In this document: one piece after another, positions 26,863-35,224 of the stretch | Layout of the letters: every line of letters starts with the position of its first letter | How positions within the stretch are numbered: the stretch's first letter is position 1 | NCBI GenBank assembly: GCA_002292285.1 | Contig: DBBP01000024.1 | Location: 124,001 to 188,000, forward strand | DNA: 64,000 nucleotides | DNA from: Proteobacteria bacterium UBA981 | GTDB lineage: Bacteria; Pseudomonadota; Gammaproteobacteria; Ga0077536 | Direction: 5' to 3' | Notes under the pieces: model-generated | The model's input: only the letters and a program-made list of their open reading frames with translations | Database searches by the model: none | Told to the model about the DNA's origin: nothing | Position numbers and translations under genes: made by a program

Positions 26863-27924
26863 TCAGGACCGGTCTCGCTCAAGACAATCACTAGTTTGTT
26901 TCAGGGGCAGGTGACGCTGACGATACGCCGCCGGCGTCATCCGATACCAGCGTTTGAATGCCTTTCGAAAGCTGGCATTGTCTGCATAACCCAGTCGCGC
27001 CGCGACATCCTGTACGCGATTTTGCGGGTCGCACAGTAGCTCGCCGGAACGTTGCATCAATACCTCATCACAAACCTGCCGAAAAGTCGTATTCATCATG
27101 CGCAAGCGACGGATCACGGTACGCGGAGACAGGTGCAGTTGCCCCGCGATGGTATCGAGGTTGGGGCGAGCGTCGCCGCCCGGTCTCTCTAACGCCTCCG
27201 ATAACAGATGCTGTAATTGCGTCAGCACGTCGCGCTCGCCGCCGGGTTGGCCAATCGCATCGCAGCGTGCCAGTGAGCTTCGCCAGGTTGATTCATCGAA
27301 ATCAACGTTGCGTACGTCGCGCCAGGCGCGCGGAACAATGAGCGCGTTGCTGGTACGTTCAAACTCAACCGGGCAATCAAACCAATCGGCGTAGGCATAA
27401 CGAGGTTCGGGCGGTGCATAGCTGAGTTCGATACGTGCCTGCTCAGCCGAGCCGTGACGGATCACGCGGACGTATTCGTGCATCACCAGTAGCGGGACTT
27501 CGGTCAGCATGTGCCCGACCGGACCGAGGTCGAGGTTCGGGTTCACTTCACAGCGAAAGGACTCGCCGTCGAAGGCGCCATGCCAATCGAGGTACGGTAC
27601 CCGGCTGGGCATGTAGCGAATAAAGGCGTCGAGTCCGGCGCCCAGTGTCGGAGCGGTCAGCCAGGCAAGCGTGACCACGCCATGGAAATTCTCCGCCATG
27701 CGCTTTCCCCACTGCAGATGCCAATCCGGCGAACGCCGCAACGGTATGACGTTCTCGATGCAGCGGAGATGCTGGCGCACGGTGATAGGATGGGGGTATT
27801 CCGCGAGTTCTTGTGGGGCGATGCCAGTACCTGACGCGACCTGAGCGAGATCGTCGAACTCTTGCGTCAGGAGTTTGACGTAGGTGTTCGGCATCAGGGT
27901 GTTTTCGATAGTGTCGTGGTCCAT
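26863..27924 (-). CDS. AraC-family transcriptional regulator
   Basis: 353 aa. The N-terminal part (about 15-205) matches the arabinose-binding-domain-like region of OruR/ArgR-type regulators (LAEYPHPITVRQHLRCIENVIPLR, MLTEVPLLVMHEYVRVIRHG). The C-terminal AraC HTH pair (about 245-345) includes LDTIAGQLHLSPRTVIRRLRMMNTTFRQV and VQDVAARLGYADNASFRKAFKRWYRMTPAAYRQ. It is transcribed away from the Baeyer-Villiger monooxygenase gene, sharing a 124-base intergenic region, so it probably controls that gene in response to its substrate (inference). Confidence 0.92.
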   Translation of the reverse strand: MDHDTIENTLMPNTYVKLLTQEFDDLAQVASGTGIAPQELAEYPHPITVRQHLRCIENVIPLRRSPDWHLQWGKRMAENFHGVVTLAWLTAPTLGAGLDAFIRYMPSRVPYLDWHGAFDGESFRCEVNPNLDLGPVGHMLTEVPLLVMHEYVRVIRHGSAEQARIELSYAPPEPRYAYADWFDCPVEFERTSNALIVPRAWRDVRNVDFDESTWRSSLARCDAIGQPGGERDVLTQLQHLLSEALERPGGDARPNLDTIAGQLHLSPRTVIRRLRMMNTTFRQVCDEVLMQRSGELLCDPQNRVQDVAARLGYADNASFRKAFKRWYRMTPAAYRQRHLPLKQTSDCLERDRS

Positions 27925-28048
27925 ACCGATCTGTCATCAATTAACCCCCTCATTGTCACCATTGCAGTCTGGCTGTCAAACGATCCACAGCGGATACTTT
28001 GCTCCAGATAACTACCCCGCCCGAGCCGGGCGCAGCAGGAGATTTGAT

Positions 28049-29671
28049 ATGTCGACAGCAAGTAGCAGCGCCGCCACCGAAAAGTTCGACGCTATTGTCG
28101 TAGGTGCGGGGATAGCCGGCCTTTATCAGCTTTACCGGCTGCGCGAGATGGGACTTAAAGTGCGTTCGCTGGACGCGGGCTCCCAGGTCGGCGGTACGTG
28201 GTACTGGAACCGTTATCCGGGTGCTCGCGTGGACTCGCAATCGTACATCTACCAATACTGGTTTTCTGATGAGCTCCTGGAAGAGTGGGATTGGAGTCAG
28301 CGCTTTCCGGCACAACCGGAAACCGAGCGGTATCTCAACTACGTGGCGGACAAATTCGAGCTGCGCAAAGACATTCAGTTCAACACCACGGTCACGGCGG
28401 CCAATTGGGATGCCGAGACCGCACTTTGGACCATCAATACAGACACTGATGAGACCTTTGTAACGCCGTATTTCGTCAGTTGCGCGGGGATGCTTTCCGC
28501 GCCCCAGACACCGCCGTTTGCGAATTTCGAAAAATTTCGTGGCGCTATAGCTCACACGGCGCGCTGGCCGCGCGAAGGCATGGATCTGGCGGGCAAGCGA
28601 GTCGGCGTGATCGGCACCGGCGCAACCGGCATTCAGGTTATCCAAACTATCGCGAAAGAAGTCAGCGAGCTGAAAGTATTTCAACGCTCGCCGCAATACG
28701 CCATTCCGATGCGTAACGAAGACTATGACGATGCGGCGCGCGATGCCTGGCGCGCGCAGTATCCGGCCTTGCGTGAATCCGTTCATCACACCTTTGCCGG
28801 ATTCGATTACAACTTTGAAACTGGCGCCTATCTTGACCTGAGTCCCGAACAGCGCACGGCAGCGCTGGAACGCTTATGGGCCGACGGCTCGCTAAGTTTC
28901 TGGATCGGCGGCTATCCGGAGATGTTTTTCGACGAAACGGTCAACGCGGAAGTTTCCGAATTCGTACGGCAAAAGATTCGCGCGCGAGTGAAAGATCCGG
29001 TCGTCGCTGAGAAGCTGATACCGACCCATTTCGGGTTCGGCACCGCGCGCGTGCCACTGGAAACCGAATATTACGACGCCTACAACCGCGACAACGTGCA
29101 GCTTGTGGATGTGAGCGAGACCCCGATTGAAGGCTTCACCGAGAACGGGCTGCTAGTTGATGGCCGGGAGTATGAACTCGACGTTGTGATACTCGCGACG
29201 GGGTTTGATGCGGGGACTGGCGCTTTGTCGCGCATGGACGTCCACGGTCGCGATGGACGTTCGCTGACTGAGCAGTGGCGCAAAGACATTCGCAGTACTC
29301 TGGGGCTGCAAGTTCACGGCTTCCCCAATTTGTTCACCGTGGCGGGCCCGCTCGCACCCTCAACTGCGTTTTGCAACATGACAACCTGCCTGCAACAGCA
29401 AGTTGATTGGATTACCGATTGTATTGCTTATCTGCGCAAACAAGATTTGAAGGCGATTGAACCCAGCCTGGAAAAAGAAGACTGGTGGGTAAAGCATCAT
29501 GACGATACGGCCAACGCGACGTTACTGATGGCGACGCACTCCTGGTACACCGGTGACAACGTCGAAGGCAAACCACGGCGGCTGCTGTCGTACATTGGCG
29601 GCGTAGGGGCCTATCGGCAGTTCTGCGATGAAGCGCGGGACAGTCACTACGAGGGATTCGCATTGAGCTGA
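28049..29671 (+). CDS. Baeyer-Villiger monooxygenase / flavin-containing monooxygenase
   Basis: 540-aa FAD/NADPH enzyme that inserts oxygen next to a ketone. First dinucleotide motif VGAGIAGLYQLYRLRE near residue 17, then the VGGTWYWNRYPGARVDSQSYIYQYWF block of the family, the Baeyer-Villiger fingerprint FRGAIAHTARWP (residues about 160-171), the second Rossmann motif GTGATGIQVIQTIAKE and the downstream ATGFDAGTGALSRMD. The ATG at 28049 was chosen for AGGAG seven bases upstream; earlier in-frame codons run back into the AraC promoter region. Closest in style to cyclohexanone/phenylacetone monooxygenases. Natural ketone unknown. Confidence 0.93.
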   Translation: MSTASSSAATEKFDAIVVGAGIAGLYQLYRLREMGLKVRSLDAGSQVGGTWYWNRYPGARVDSQSYIYQYWFSDELLEEWDWSQRFPAQPETERYLNYVADKFELRKDIQFNTTVTAANWDAETALWTINTDTDETFVTPYFVSCAGMLSAPQTPPFANFEKFRGAIAHTARWPREGMDLAGKRVGVIGTGATGIQVIQTIAKEVSELKVFQRSPQYAIPMRNEDYDDAARDAWRAQYPALRESVHHTFAGFDYNFETGAYLDLSPEQRTAALERLWADGSLSFWIGGYPEMFFDETVNAEVSEFVRQKIRARVKDPVVAEKLIPTHFGFGTARVPLETEYYDAYNRDNVQLVDVSETPIEGFTENGLLVDGREYELDVVILATGFDAGTGALSRMDVHGRDGRSLTEQWRKDIRSTLGLQVHGFPNLFTVAGPLAPSTAFCNMTTCLQQQVDWITDCIAYLRKQDLKAIEPSLEKEDWWVKHHDDTANATLLMATHSWYTGDNVEGKPRRLLSYIGGVGAYRQFCDEARDSHYEGFALS

Positions 29672-30224
29672 GGCCCGTGCAGGTGCCTGGGTGCGCCTGC
29701 CGAAATCCAGCCCGCCGGCGCGCGACGCGCGCGCATCAGGACCGGGCGTCAAGCGTGAGCGCGATGTCGTGCCCCGGCGGACTGTCCATTTGATGCCAGT
29801 CGGAACAAACGCGCAGGCGGGGCCACAAGCTTTGCTGTTGGCCGGTTCGGCGGAATGACTAAATTGGCCACCACCGTTCTTCGCTGCGGTGAGACATCCG
29901 GCCGCTGGCGCTGAGCAATTCCGCGCTATATTGTACTCATTAGTACAAATCAAGTATTTTGGCGGTCGCGACAACTGATGAGCGATAGTTCCGGGCCCCG
30001 GTGGGCGTCCGCGAGAATTCACTCAGCATGCCGCTAACTATTCATGCGAACAACGCATCGACATGATCGGGTAACCGGAGTCGATGCAGGTGTCAAAAAC
30101 GGCACGAGTTCCGGAGAGCAACTCTGAGCGACCATTAACGTTGACGAGATCCACACCGCGTAGACGATAGTTCTGCTGGGCTTCGGAGACGCGATGTCAA
30201 TTGACAACCCCTAAGGAGAACACG
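29672..30224. other. 553-base intergenic region with an operator-like inverted repeat
   Basis: No convincing gene. It contains the inverted repeat at 29931-29948 described separately. The 276 bases between that repeat and the GST start would be an unusually long leader, so an unrecognised RNA or peptide is possible, but I see none. Confidence 0.5.
29925..29953. promoter_or_regulatory. Operator-like inverted repeat TTGTACTN4AGTACAA, copy 1, with promoter-like elements
   Basis: The 7+4+7 inverted repeat lies at 29931-29948. It has the same flanks (TATA before, NTCAAGTA after) as the copy in the redoxin/TetR intergenic region. On the minus strand it sits in the 17-base spacer between TTGATT (29948-29953) and TATAGC (29925-29930). 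The nearest downstream gene on the plus strand is the GST at 30225; no minus-strand gene follows. Orientation of any promoter is therefore uncertain. Confidence 0.55.
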
Positions 30225-30875
30225 ATGAAGCTGTTGAATTCATTCGGCCCCAACCCACGTGCTGTGCGCATGGCGATGATCGAAAAGGGCATTGAAATGC
30301 CGACCGAAGAACTCGATTTGTTGGGCGGCGACAATCGAGCTGAGGCCTATACAAAAAAGAATCCGGGCGGGCAGATGCCGTCGCTGGAACTCGATGACGG
30401 GACGGTTATCGCAGAGACGACTGCCATCTGTGAGTACCTCGACGAAACCCATCCGGATAAACCCCTCATCGGTTCGAGCGCCGTTGAGCGTGCGACTACG
30501 CGCATGTGGATTCGGCGCGTGGAACTGGAGATAACCGAGAATATGTACAGCGGTTTTCGCTATTCGCAGGGCCTAGATCTGTTCAAGGATCGCATGTTCT
30601 GCATTCCCGAAGCCGCAGACGGCCTCAAGGCGAAAGCGAAGCGGGCGCGCAGCTGGATGGACAAACTGATCAGTGGGCGAGATTTTATCGCTGGCGACAA
30701 ACTCACGTTCGCGGACATTGTGCTTTATTGCTGCATGGACTTCGTGAAAGACGTTGGCCAGCCGCTAGACGATGATCTGCCGAACATCAGTACCTGGTTC
30801 AAACGCATGGACAGTCGTCCAAGCGCGACAGCGAGTCTCCACCCGGGGTCCGCAGAGGCCAAGATGCGCGGCTAA
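30225..30875 (+). CDS. Glutathione S-transferase family protein
   Basis: 216-aa GST: MKLLNSFGPNPRAVRMAMIEKGI (thioredoxin-domain start), GGQMPSLELDDGTVIAETTAICEYLDETHPDKPLIG with the cis-Pro and the glutathione-binding E-T, and a helical C-terminal domain with GDKLTFADIVLYCCMDF. AAGGAG lies six bases before the ATG at 30225. The operator-like repeat 276 bases upstream suggests control by the TetR regulator at 33437 (inference). Substrate unknown. Confidence 0.92.
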   Translation: MKLLNSFGPNPRAVRMAMIEKGIEMPTEELDLLGGDNRAEAYTKKNPGGQMPSLELDDGTVIAETTAICEYLDETHPDKPLIGSSAVERATTRMWIRRVELEITENMYSGFRYSQGLDLFKDRMFCIPEAADGLKAKAKRARSWMDKLISGRDFIAGDKLTFADIVLYCCMDFVKDVGQPLDDDLPNISTWFKRMDSRPSATASLHPGSAEAKMRG

Positions 30876-31163
30876 GCCTGAGTCGCTCGAAAGTCCCTGG
30901 AGCCCCACCGTCATCAATGTATGACGAGAGGTTCCGGGGCAGCTGCGGACGGCGGCCCCAGCGATTGCTCCTGTTCTGGCTTTTCGCTCTCGTGGCTCTG
31001 CGATTGAACCGGTGGCGGGGAACTTCGCCGCGAATGTTTTCAGGCTTTAGACACAGGCCGGGTTGAACGTGATTAGATGTGTGCGTGTCAGATTGATCGG
31101 TGGCCCTCGGCCCTCGTTCAGATGCGCTGCGACGTTTCACTCGAACCTCAGGAGATGACCGCG

Positions 31164-32342
31164 ATGGCAAAAAACACTGGTAAGACTCATGACCTGCCCA
31201 TTCTATGGGGCGCGCCCGGTTCAGGGTTTTCCGGTCGAACGCGATCGTATCTGTTGAAGAAGGGCATCCCGTTCCAGCAGATATTTCCCGGACATCCTCG
31301 TTTCCAACAAGAGATCATTCCACTTATTGGCTACTTCGTGATGCCGGTGATGGAACTGACTGACGGCACGTTGATACAGGACTCGACAGATACCCTGATT
31401 CATTTCGAAAAGTGCACGCCTGAGAATCCGCTCGTGCCGACCTCGCCGCAACAACGGGCCATTGCTTGGTTACTGGCGTTTTTCGGCTCTGAAATGTTAT
31501 TCAAAATCGGCATGCACTACCGCTGGACGTACCTCGAGAACGATCGACCATTTGCGGAAGCGACTTTCGGACACTTTTTCTCGCATCATCGTGACATGGA
31601 TCTCCAGCGCAAAGACATCGGCCCAATCATGGCGTTCTTCGACGGTTTTCTCGAGAATCTCGGGGTGACCGAAGCAACGATTCCGGCGATTGAAGAATCG
31701 TATTTCGTGCTCCTCGAAGCGCTGAACGATCATTTCCTGCAGTGTCCCTACCTGCTCGGCGGGCGGCCGAGCCCGGCAGATTTCGGGTTGATGGTATTGA
31801 TGTATGCACACCTGGCTCGTGATCCGCATTCTTCTCACATCATGAAGCTGCGAGCGCCACAGGTTTATCGCTGGACCGAGCGGATGCTCGAGCCCGGTAT
31901 CGTCGATGGTGAGTTCTCCGACCTGCCGCCGCAGTACATGGCTGACGACGCGCTTCCGGATACGCTATTGCCCGTGCTGCAATATTTCTTCGAGGACAAT
32001 GGCCCGGAGATTCTGGGCATGGTGGAGACGTTCAATGCGTGGTGCGATGCACAGACCGATTTAAAGTCCGGTACGCCGCTGCGAACCGACCCCGAAACTT
32101 TGAGCGCGCATCCCATGTTGGGCTGGTTTAGTTATGAATCACGCGGGGCGACTTTTCATCGCCAAACGTTCGCCAGTGCGCTGTACTGTTTTCAGCGTGC
32201 ACTGGATGAGATTAGTGCGCTCGAGGGAGAAGGGCGCGAGCGTTTCCTATCGACCATGACCCGGACTGGCGGTGCACGGGTTGCTGGTGCCGAGCTACGT
32301 CGCCGCATCTGTTTGGAGAACGACGAGTACACCATCGCCTAG
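31164..32342 (+). CDS. GST-like protein with long C-terminal extension
   Basis: 392 aa, almost twice the length of an ordinary GST. Residues about 10-85 form a GST-type thioredoxin domain (LPILWGAPGSGFSGRTRSYLLKKGIPFQQI, VMPVMELTDGTLIQDSTDTLIHFE), residues about 95-240 a GST helical domain (CPYLLGGRPSPADFGLMVLMYAHL), and residues about 245-392 an additional region (PVLQYFFEDNGPEILGMVETFNAWC...) that I do not recognise. ATG at 31164 has AGGAG nine bases upstream. Similar extended GST-like proteins are often annotated only as GST-domain proteins. Follows the GST at 30225 on the same strand after 288 bases. Confidence 0.82.
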   Translation: MAKNTGKTHDLPILWGAPGSGFSGRTRSYLLKKGIPFQQIFPGHPRFQQEIIPLIGYFVMPVMELTDGTLIQDSTDTLIHFEKCTPENPLVPTSPQQRAIAWLLAFFGSEMLFKIGMHYRWTYLENDRPFAEATFGHFFSHHRDMDLQRKDIGPIMAFFDGFLENLGVTEATIPAIEESYFVLLEALNDHFLQCPYLLGGRPSPADFGLMVLMYAHLARDPHSSHIMKLRAPQVYRWTERMLEPGIVDGEFSDLPPQYMADDALPDTLLPVLQYFFEDNGPEILGMVETFNAWCDAQTDLKSGTPLRTDPETLSAHPMLGWFSYESRGATFHRQTFASALYCFQRALDEISALEGEGRERFLSTMTRTGGARVAGAELRRRICLENDEYTIA

Positions 32343-32520
32343 GTCCCACTGACGGATATCGGGCTCAGGTGCGCGCCTGTCTCACCGGCGCTGTGATGGC
32401 GGGTGAATGGTTACCATTTGCGGCCACATCGAAGTGTCTGCTTGCCTACACAGCACCGACCAAGCTGCTGCCCAATATGACGATGCGATCGTCCACGTCG
32501 CGTCACCGATTCTCGCGTGG

Positions 32521-33264
32521 TTACGCCTCTCCTGCTACGAAGTGCTCGTTCAGCGCTGCGCGAACGATCTCGGGATCTGAACGTCGTGTGTAATTATCTG
32601 ATTGGTCTTTCCAAACGACCGTGCCTTTCTCATCGATCAAAAGCGATGTGGGTATGGGTAACCCGGGGCGCGCAAACGGATTAAAGTTATTGATGTTCTG
32701 ATTGCGAACGCCGAACTGCTCAGTAATTCTAAGCTTGGGGTCGGCCAGCATCGTTGCCCCCAGTCCGTGGGCAGCGCGGCCCATACGGATTTGCATTGGC
32801 GAATCGCTTGAGACAGTGACAATTTTTACGCCCGCTGCGTCGAGTAAAGGTCGGAGTTCTTCCCATCGCCGTAACTCGGCGACACAGTAAGGTCACCAGT
32901 GTCCGCGGAAAAATTTCAACAACACGCGTGAACCCGTCAGGCTTGAACTGTCGAAAACCTCGCCACCGTCGTCTTCACCGTTAAACGCCGGTATCTGGTC
33001 GCCAACTTTAACGAGCGCATCGTCAGCTCGTTGGGCACCGGTGACAGACAGAAAGAGGTAAACCAGTGCGACGCCAACTGCCCATGGGGCATAAGGATCA
33101 TCGTGGCCGAGTAACAGCGGCACTGCGCCAAGCAACAGCCCGACAGCGAATACAATCTGGAACACCAGCGGCGATGTCGGAATGTTGACCACGAACGCAC
33201 GCTGGAACCAGCGTGCCAGAGCGGCGACGCCGATGAGGAGCCCTACCAGACCGAAGTGTTCCAT
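32521..33264 (-). CDS. Membrane-anchored AhpC/TSA-like redoxin, probable selenoprotein (in-frame TGA = Sec124)
   Basis: Read through one TGA (32893-32895) the frame encodes 247 residues. Three membrane segments (about 3-22, 32-53, 59-77) are followed by a redoxin domain (about 85-247). The active site reads LLKFFRGHW-TGA-PYCVAELRRW; peroxiredoxin-like relatives have WCPYC here, so TGA replaces the first catalytic Cys, giving U124 and resolving C127. The domain continues normally (VKIVTVSSD, LADPKLRITEQFGVRN, IPTSLLIDEKGTVVWK) to the TAA/TAG-type stop at 32521. A hairpin suited to a bacterial SECIS starts nine bases after the TGA. Standard callers will split this into two fragments. Likely a membrane thiol/peroxide redox enzyme. 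The alternative is a nonsense-mutated gene. Start ATG at 33264 has GGGA nine bases upstream; divergent from the TetR gene. Confidence 0.82.
32865..32883 (-). promoter_or_regulatory. SECIS-like hairpin downstream of in-frame TGA
   Basis: In the mRNA, nine bases after the UGA, GUCGCC pairs with GGCGAU (6 bp; a U-G extends it to 7) around the 7-base loop GAGUUAC. The loop begins with G, as required in the general bacterial SECIS model, and starts 15 bases after the UGA. Position and shape fit SelB recognition. The same bases also code for VAELRRW, so the hairpin is embedded in the reading frame. Confidence 0.6.
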
Positions 33265-33319
33265 AGGCGTAATTCCCGCTAGCTTGAACCGGCAGTACAG
33301 AGACGGACAGTGCCGACAA

Positions 33320-33348
33320 TTTATATTGTACTTAGGAGTACAATTCAA
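33320..33348 (-). promoter_or_regulatory. Sigma-70-like promoter with inverted-repeat operator, copy 2
   Basis: On the minus strand TTGAAT (33343-33348), a 17-base spacer and TATAAA (33320-33325) form a good promoter for the redoxin gene, whose ATG is 56 bases further on. The spacer holds the inverted repeat TTGTACT-N4-AGTACAA (33326-33343). A bound repressor would block polymerase. The divergent TetR gene is the obvious candidate, and the copy at 29931 the obvious second target. Confidence 0.7.
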
Positions 33349-33436
33349 GTAATTCCGCTCGCCGCCGTCGCAATCTCACTGCCGCAGTTGGGATCATGGT
33401 GCGGTCAGTTAACGGGTGTCGATTGAGCTAAAGCAT

Positions 33437-34051
33437 ATGTCCAGACCAAAGAGTTTTGATGAGCACGAGACGCTGGGCCGGATCGGTGAGCTGTTCTGGG
33501 AGCAAGGGTTCGCGGCTACCGCCATAGACCAGATTTGTGCGCTGGTGGCGCTGAAGAAGACCAGCATTTACAACGCCTACGGGGATAAAGCCAATCTGTT
33601 TCGAAAAGTCGTGGATTGGTATATCACCGACATGCTCACCCAGGCCGGCGAATTTCTCAGAGGTACAGCGCCCGTTTCACAAGAGCTTGCCGAGTTGATC
33701 CGTCATTTCACCGTGGTGCCCGAGCAAGACGTCGTTTCGCGTGGTTGCCTGATAACCAACGCTATGCTCGAGCTGAGGCATAGCGAACCGGAACTATATG
33801 ACTACGTTCGAGAACGTTTCCAACGCGTGCCAGATGCGCTGACGGCCTATCTGGCTGCTGCTCAACAAGCCGGGACGCTGGATGAAAATACCGAGCCTGC
33901 CGAGCTCAGTGCGTTCGTCATGACGGTGTTCCAGGGCATGCGCGTCCAGACTAGAGTGCATAACGACATGGCCCATCGCGAGCGCATCATTGAACTGGCC
34001 ATGGCGCCGATTAAAGCCGTCGAGCGGCAGTCCAGGAATAGTACCCACTAG
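33437..34051 (+). CDS. TetR/AcrR-family transcriptional regulator
   Basis: 204 aa. N-terminal TetR helix-turn-helix is canonical: MSRPKSFDEHETLGRIGELFWEQGFAATAIDQICALVALKKTSIYNAYGDKANLFRKVVDWY. The C-terminal ligand domain (RGCLITNAMLELRHSEPELYDYVRERFQRV) resembles the AcuR/ComR-like branch, where a Cys in this position is usual. ATG at 33437 fits the family start; a GTG at 33416 is in frame. Shares a 172-base region with the redoxin, which contains the inverted-repeat operator. Probably represses redoxin, itself and perhaps the GST at 30225, releasing on an electrophile or redox signal (inference). Confidence 0.92.
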   Translation: MSRPKSFDEHETLGRIGELFWEQGFAATAIDQICALVALKKTSIYNAYGDKANLFRKVVDWYITDMLTQAGEFLRGTAPVSQELAELIRHFTVVPEQDVVSRGCLITNAMLELRHSEPELYDYVRERFQRVPDALTAYLAAAQQAGTLDENTEPAELSAFVMTVFQGMRVQTRVHNDMAHRERIIELAMAPIKAVERQSRNSTH

Positions 34052-34192
34052 CCGGGTACGCCGAGCAACGCCAACCCCAGGGATATTTGATTGCGTCCCA
34101 CTGAGGAGCCTAACGTCAGGTCACTCGGTTGCCTGTTACAGTCTTATGCAATTATCGGTGTCCCAACAAAATCCGGTCAGGAGTGTCCTCTA

Positions 34193-34837
34193 GTGGATGA
34201 GAATTTAGACGTCTTCCATATCATGAAAACAATGCGCCCCATGCGGCGCTTGAAACCGGATCCGGTCCCGCAGGACATTATCGAGGAGATTCTCGATGCT
34301 GCCAGTCATGCGCCGAATAGCCTAAACACCCAGCCGTATCGTTTTATCGTCGCGCGCGGTAGCACGACCAAGACCTTTTTTGGTGAACGTTACGATGCGG
34401 AAATGCTGAGAAGATTCGCAGCAATCGTTCCGCCGGCAGACGACAACTCGCGCTTTGCTCGCAACGTTCGCGCCGCCATGGCGCTCGGCAAGCACATCCC
34501 GGACGTGCCAGTGCTGTTGTTTGTGTGTGGTGAACGCGACTGGCCCGGCGCTGTCCCTGCAAACCAACGGATTGGCCTTGCCCCGCCTTCCTATGGTTCG
34601 GTGTTCCCCTGCGTGCAGAACATTCTGTTGGGCTGCCGCGCTAAAGGCCTCGGCGCCAGTCTGACGACCATGCACCAGATGTTTGAAGCGGAGTTGATCA
34701 CGCATCTCAAGATTCCGGAGACGTACGGCATCGTCGCGGTGATTCCTATCGGTTACCCGCAAGGAAACTTCGGCCCGGTCACCCGAAGGCCGGCCGCGGA
34801 GGTAACCTATTTCGAGCAGTGGGGCGAGAATGTCTAG
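34193..34837 (+). CDS. Nitroreductase family protein
   Basis: FMN-dependent NAD(P)H oxidoreductase of 214 aa. Family marks: FHIMKTMRPMRRLKPDPVPQDIIEEILDAASHAPNSLNTQPYRFIVAR (FMN-phosphate Arg residues and the SHAPNSxNTQPY motif), then LAPPSYGSVFPCVQNILLGCRAKGLGASLTT and VAVIPIGYPQG. The GTG at 34193 has AGGAG nine bases upstream. It follows the TetR gene by 141 bases on the same strand and may be co-regulated. Physiological substrate unknown. Confidence 0.9.
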   Translation: MDENLDVFHIMKTMRPMRRLKPDPVPQDIIEEILDAASHAPNSLNTQPYRFIVARGSTTKTFFGERYDAEMLRRFAAIVPPADDNSRFARNVRAAMALGKHIPDVPVLLFVCGERDWPGAVPANQRIGLAPPSYGSVFPCVQNILLGCRAKGLGASLTTMHQMFEAELITHLKIPETYGIVAVIPIGYPQGNFGPVTRRPAAEVTYFEQWGENV

Positions 34838-34915
34838 TACGGTGTTCCATCCAAGGGCCGCGAGCGCCGCAGCCGACTTCAGAAATAGCGCGTGCGACGA
34901 AAAATGGGAGCGAGT

Positions 34916-35200
34916 ATGAAAGCGATCTGGAACAATCAGGTGATTGCCGAATCAGCGGTCACGGTCGTAGTCGATTCGAATCATTATTTCCCACCGAATT
35001 CAGTCAATGAGACGTATCTGCGGCACAGTCCGACGACGTCGAATTGTGCATGGAAAGGCGTTGCCAACTATTATTCGCTGCAGGTTGATGGCGACATCAA
35101 TCCAGATGCAGCGTGGTACTACCCAAGTCCGAAAGACGCCGCTGCCGAAATTAGAGGTCACCTCGCGTTCTGGCGCGGTGTAAAAATAGTCGACGGCTAG
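34916..35200 (+). CDS. DUF427 domain-containing protein
   Basis: 94-aa single-domain protein: KAIWNNQVIAESAVTVVVDSNHYFPPNSVNETYLRHS, then TSNCAWKGVANYYSLQVDGDINPDAAWYYPSPKDAAAEIRGHLAFWRGVKI. The conserved YFPP, CxWKG and WYYPxP blocks define DUF427. Biochemical function is not established. GGGAG lies five bases before the ATG at 34916. Adjacent to the nitroreductase on the same strand. Confidence 0.9.
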   Translation: MKAIWNNQVIAESAVTVVVDSNHYFPPNSVNETYLRHSPTTSNCAWKGVANYYSLQVDGDINPDAAWYYPSPKDAAAEIRGHLAFWRGVKIVDG

Positions 35201-35224
35201 CGGAGCCTGTTCGCGCCTCGGTAC

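Noticed and set aside
29522..30022. 166-codon minus-strand frame across the BVMO 3' end
   Set aside because: Shadow of the monooxygenase gene and intergenic DNA; residue composition is non-protein-like and it runs through the operator-like repeat.
32521..32796. Separate small redoxin-like gene starting at 32796
   Set aside because: It would begin in the middle of the redoxin fold and lack the active site. The frame continues directly from the upstream part through the TGA.
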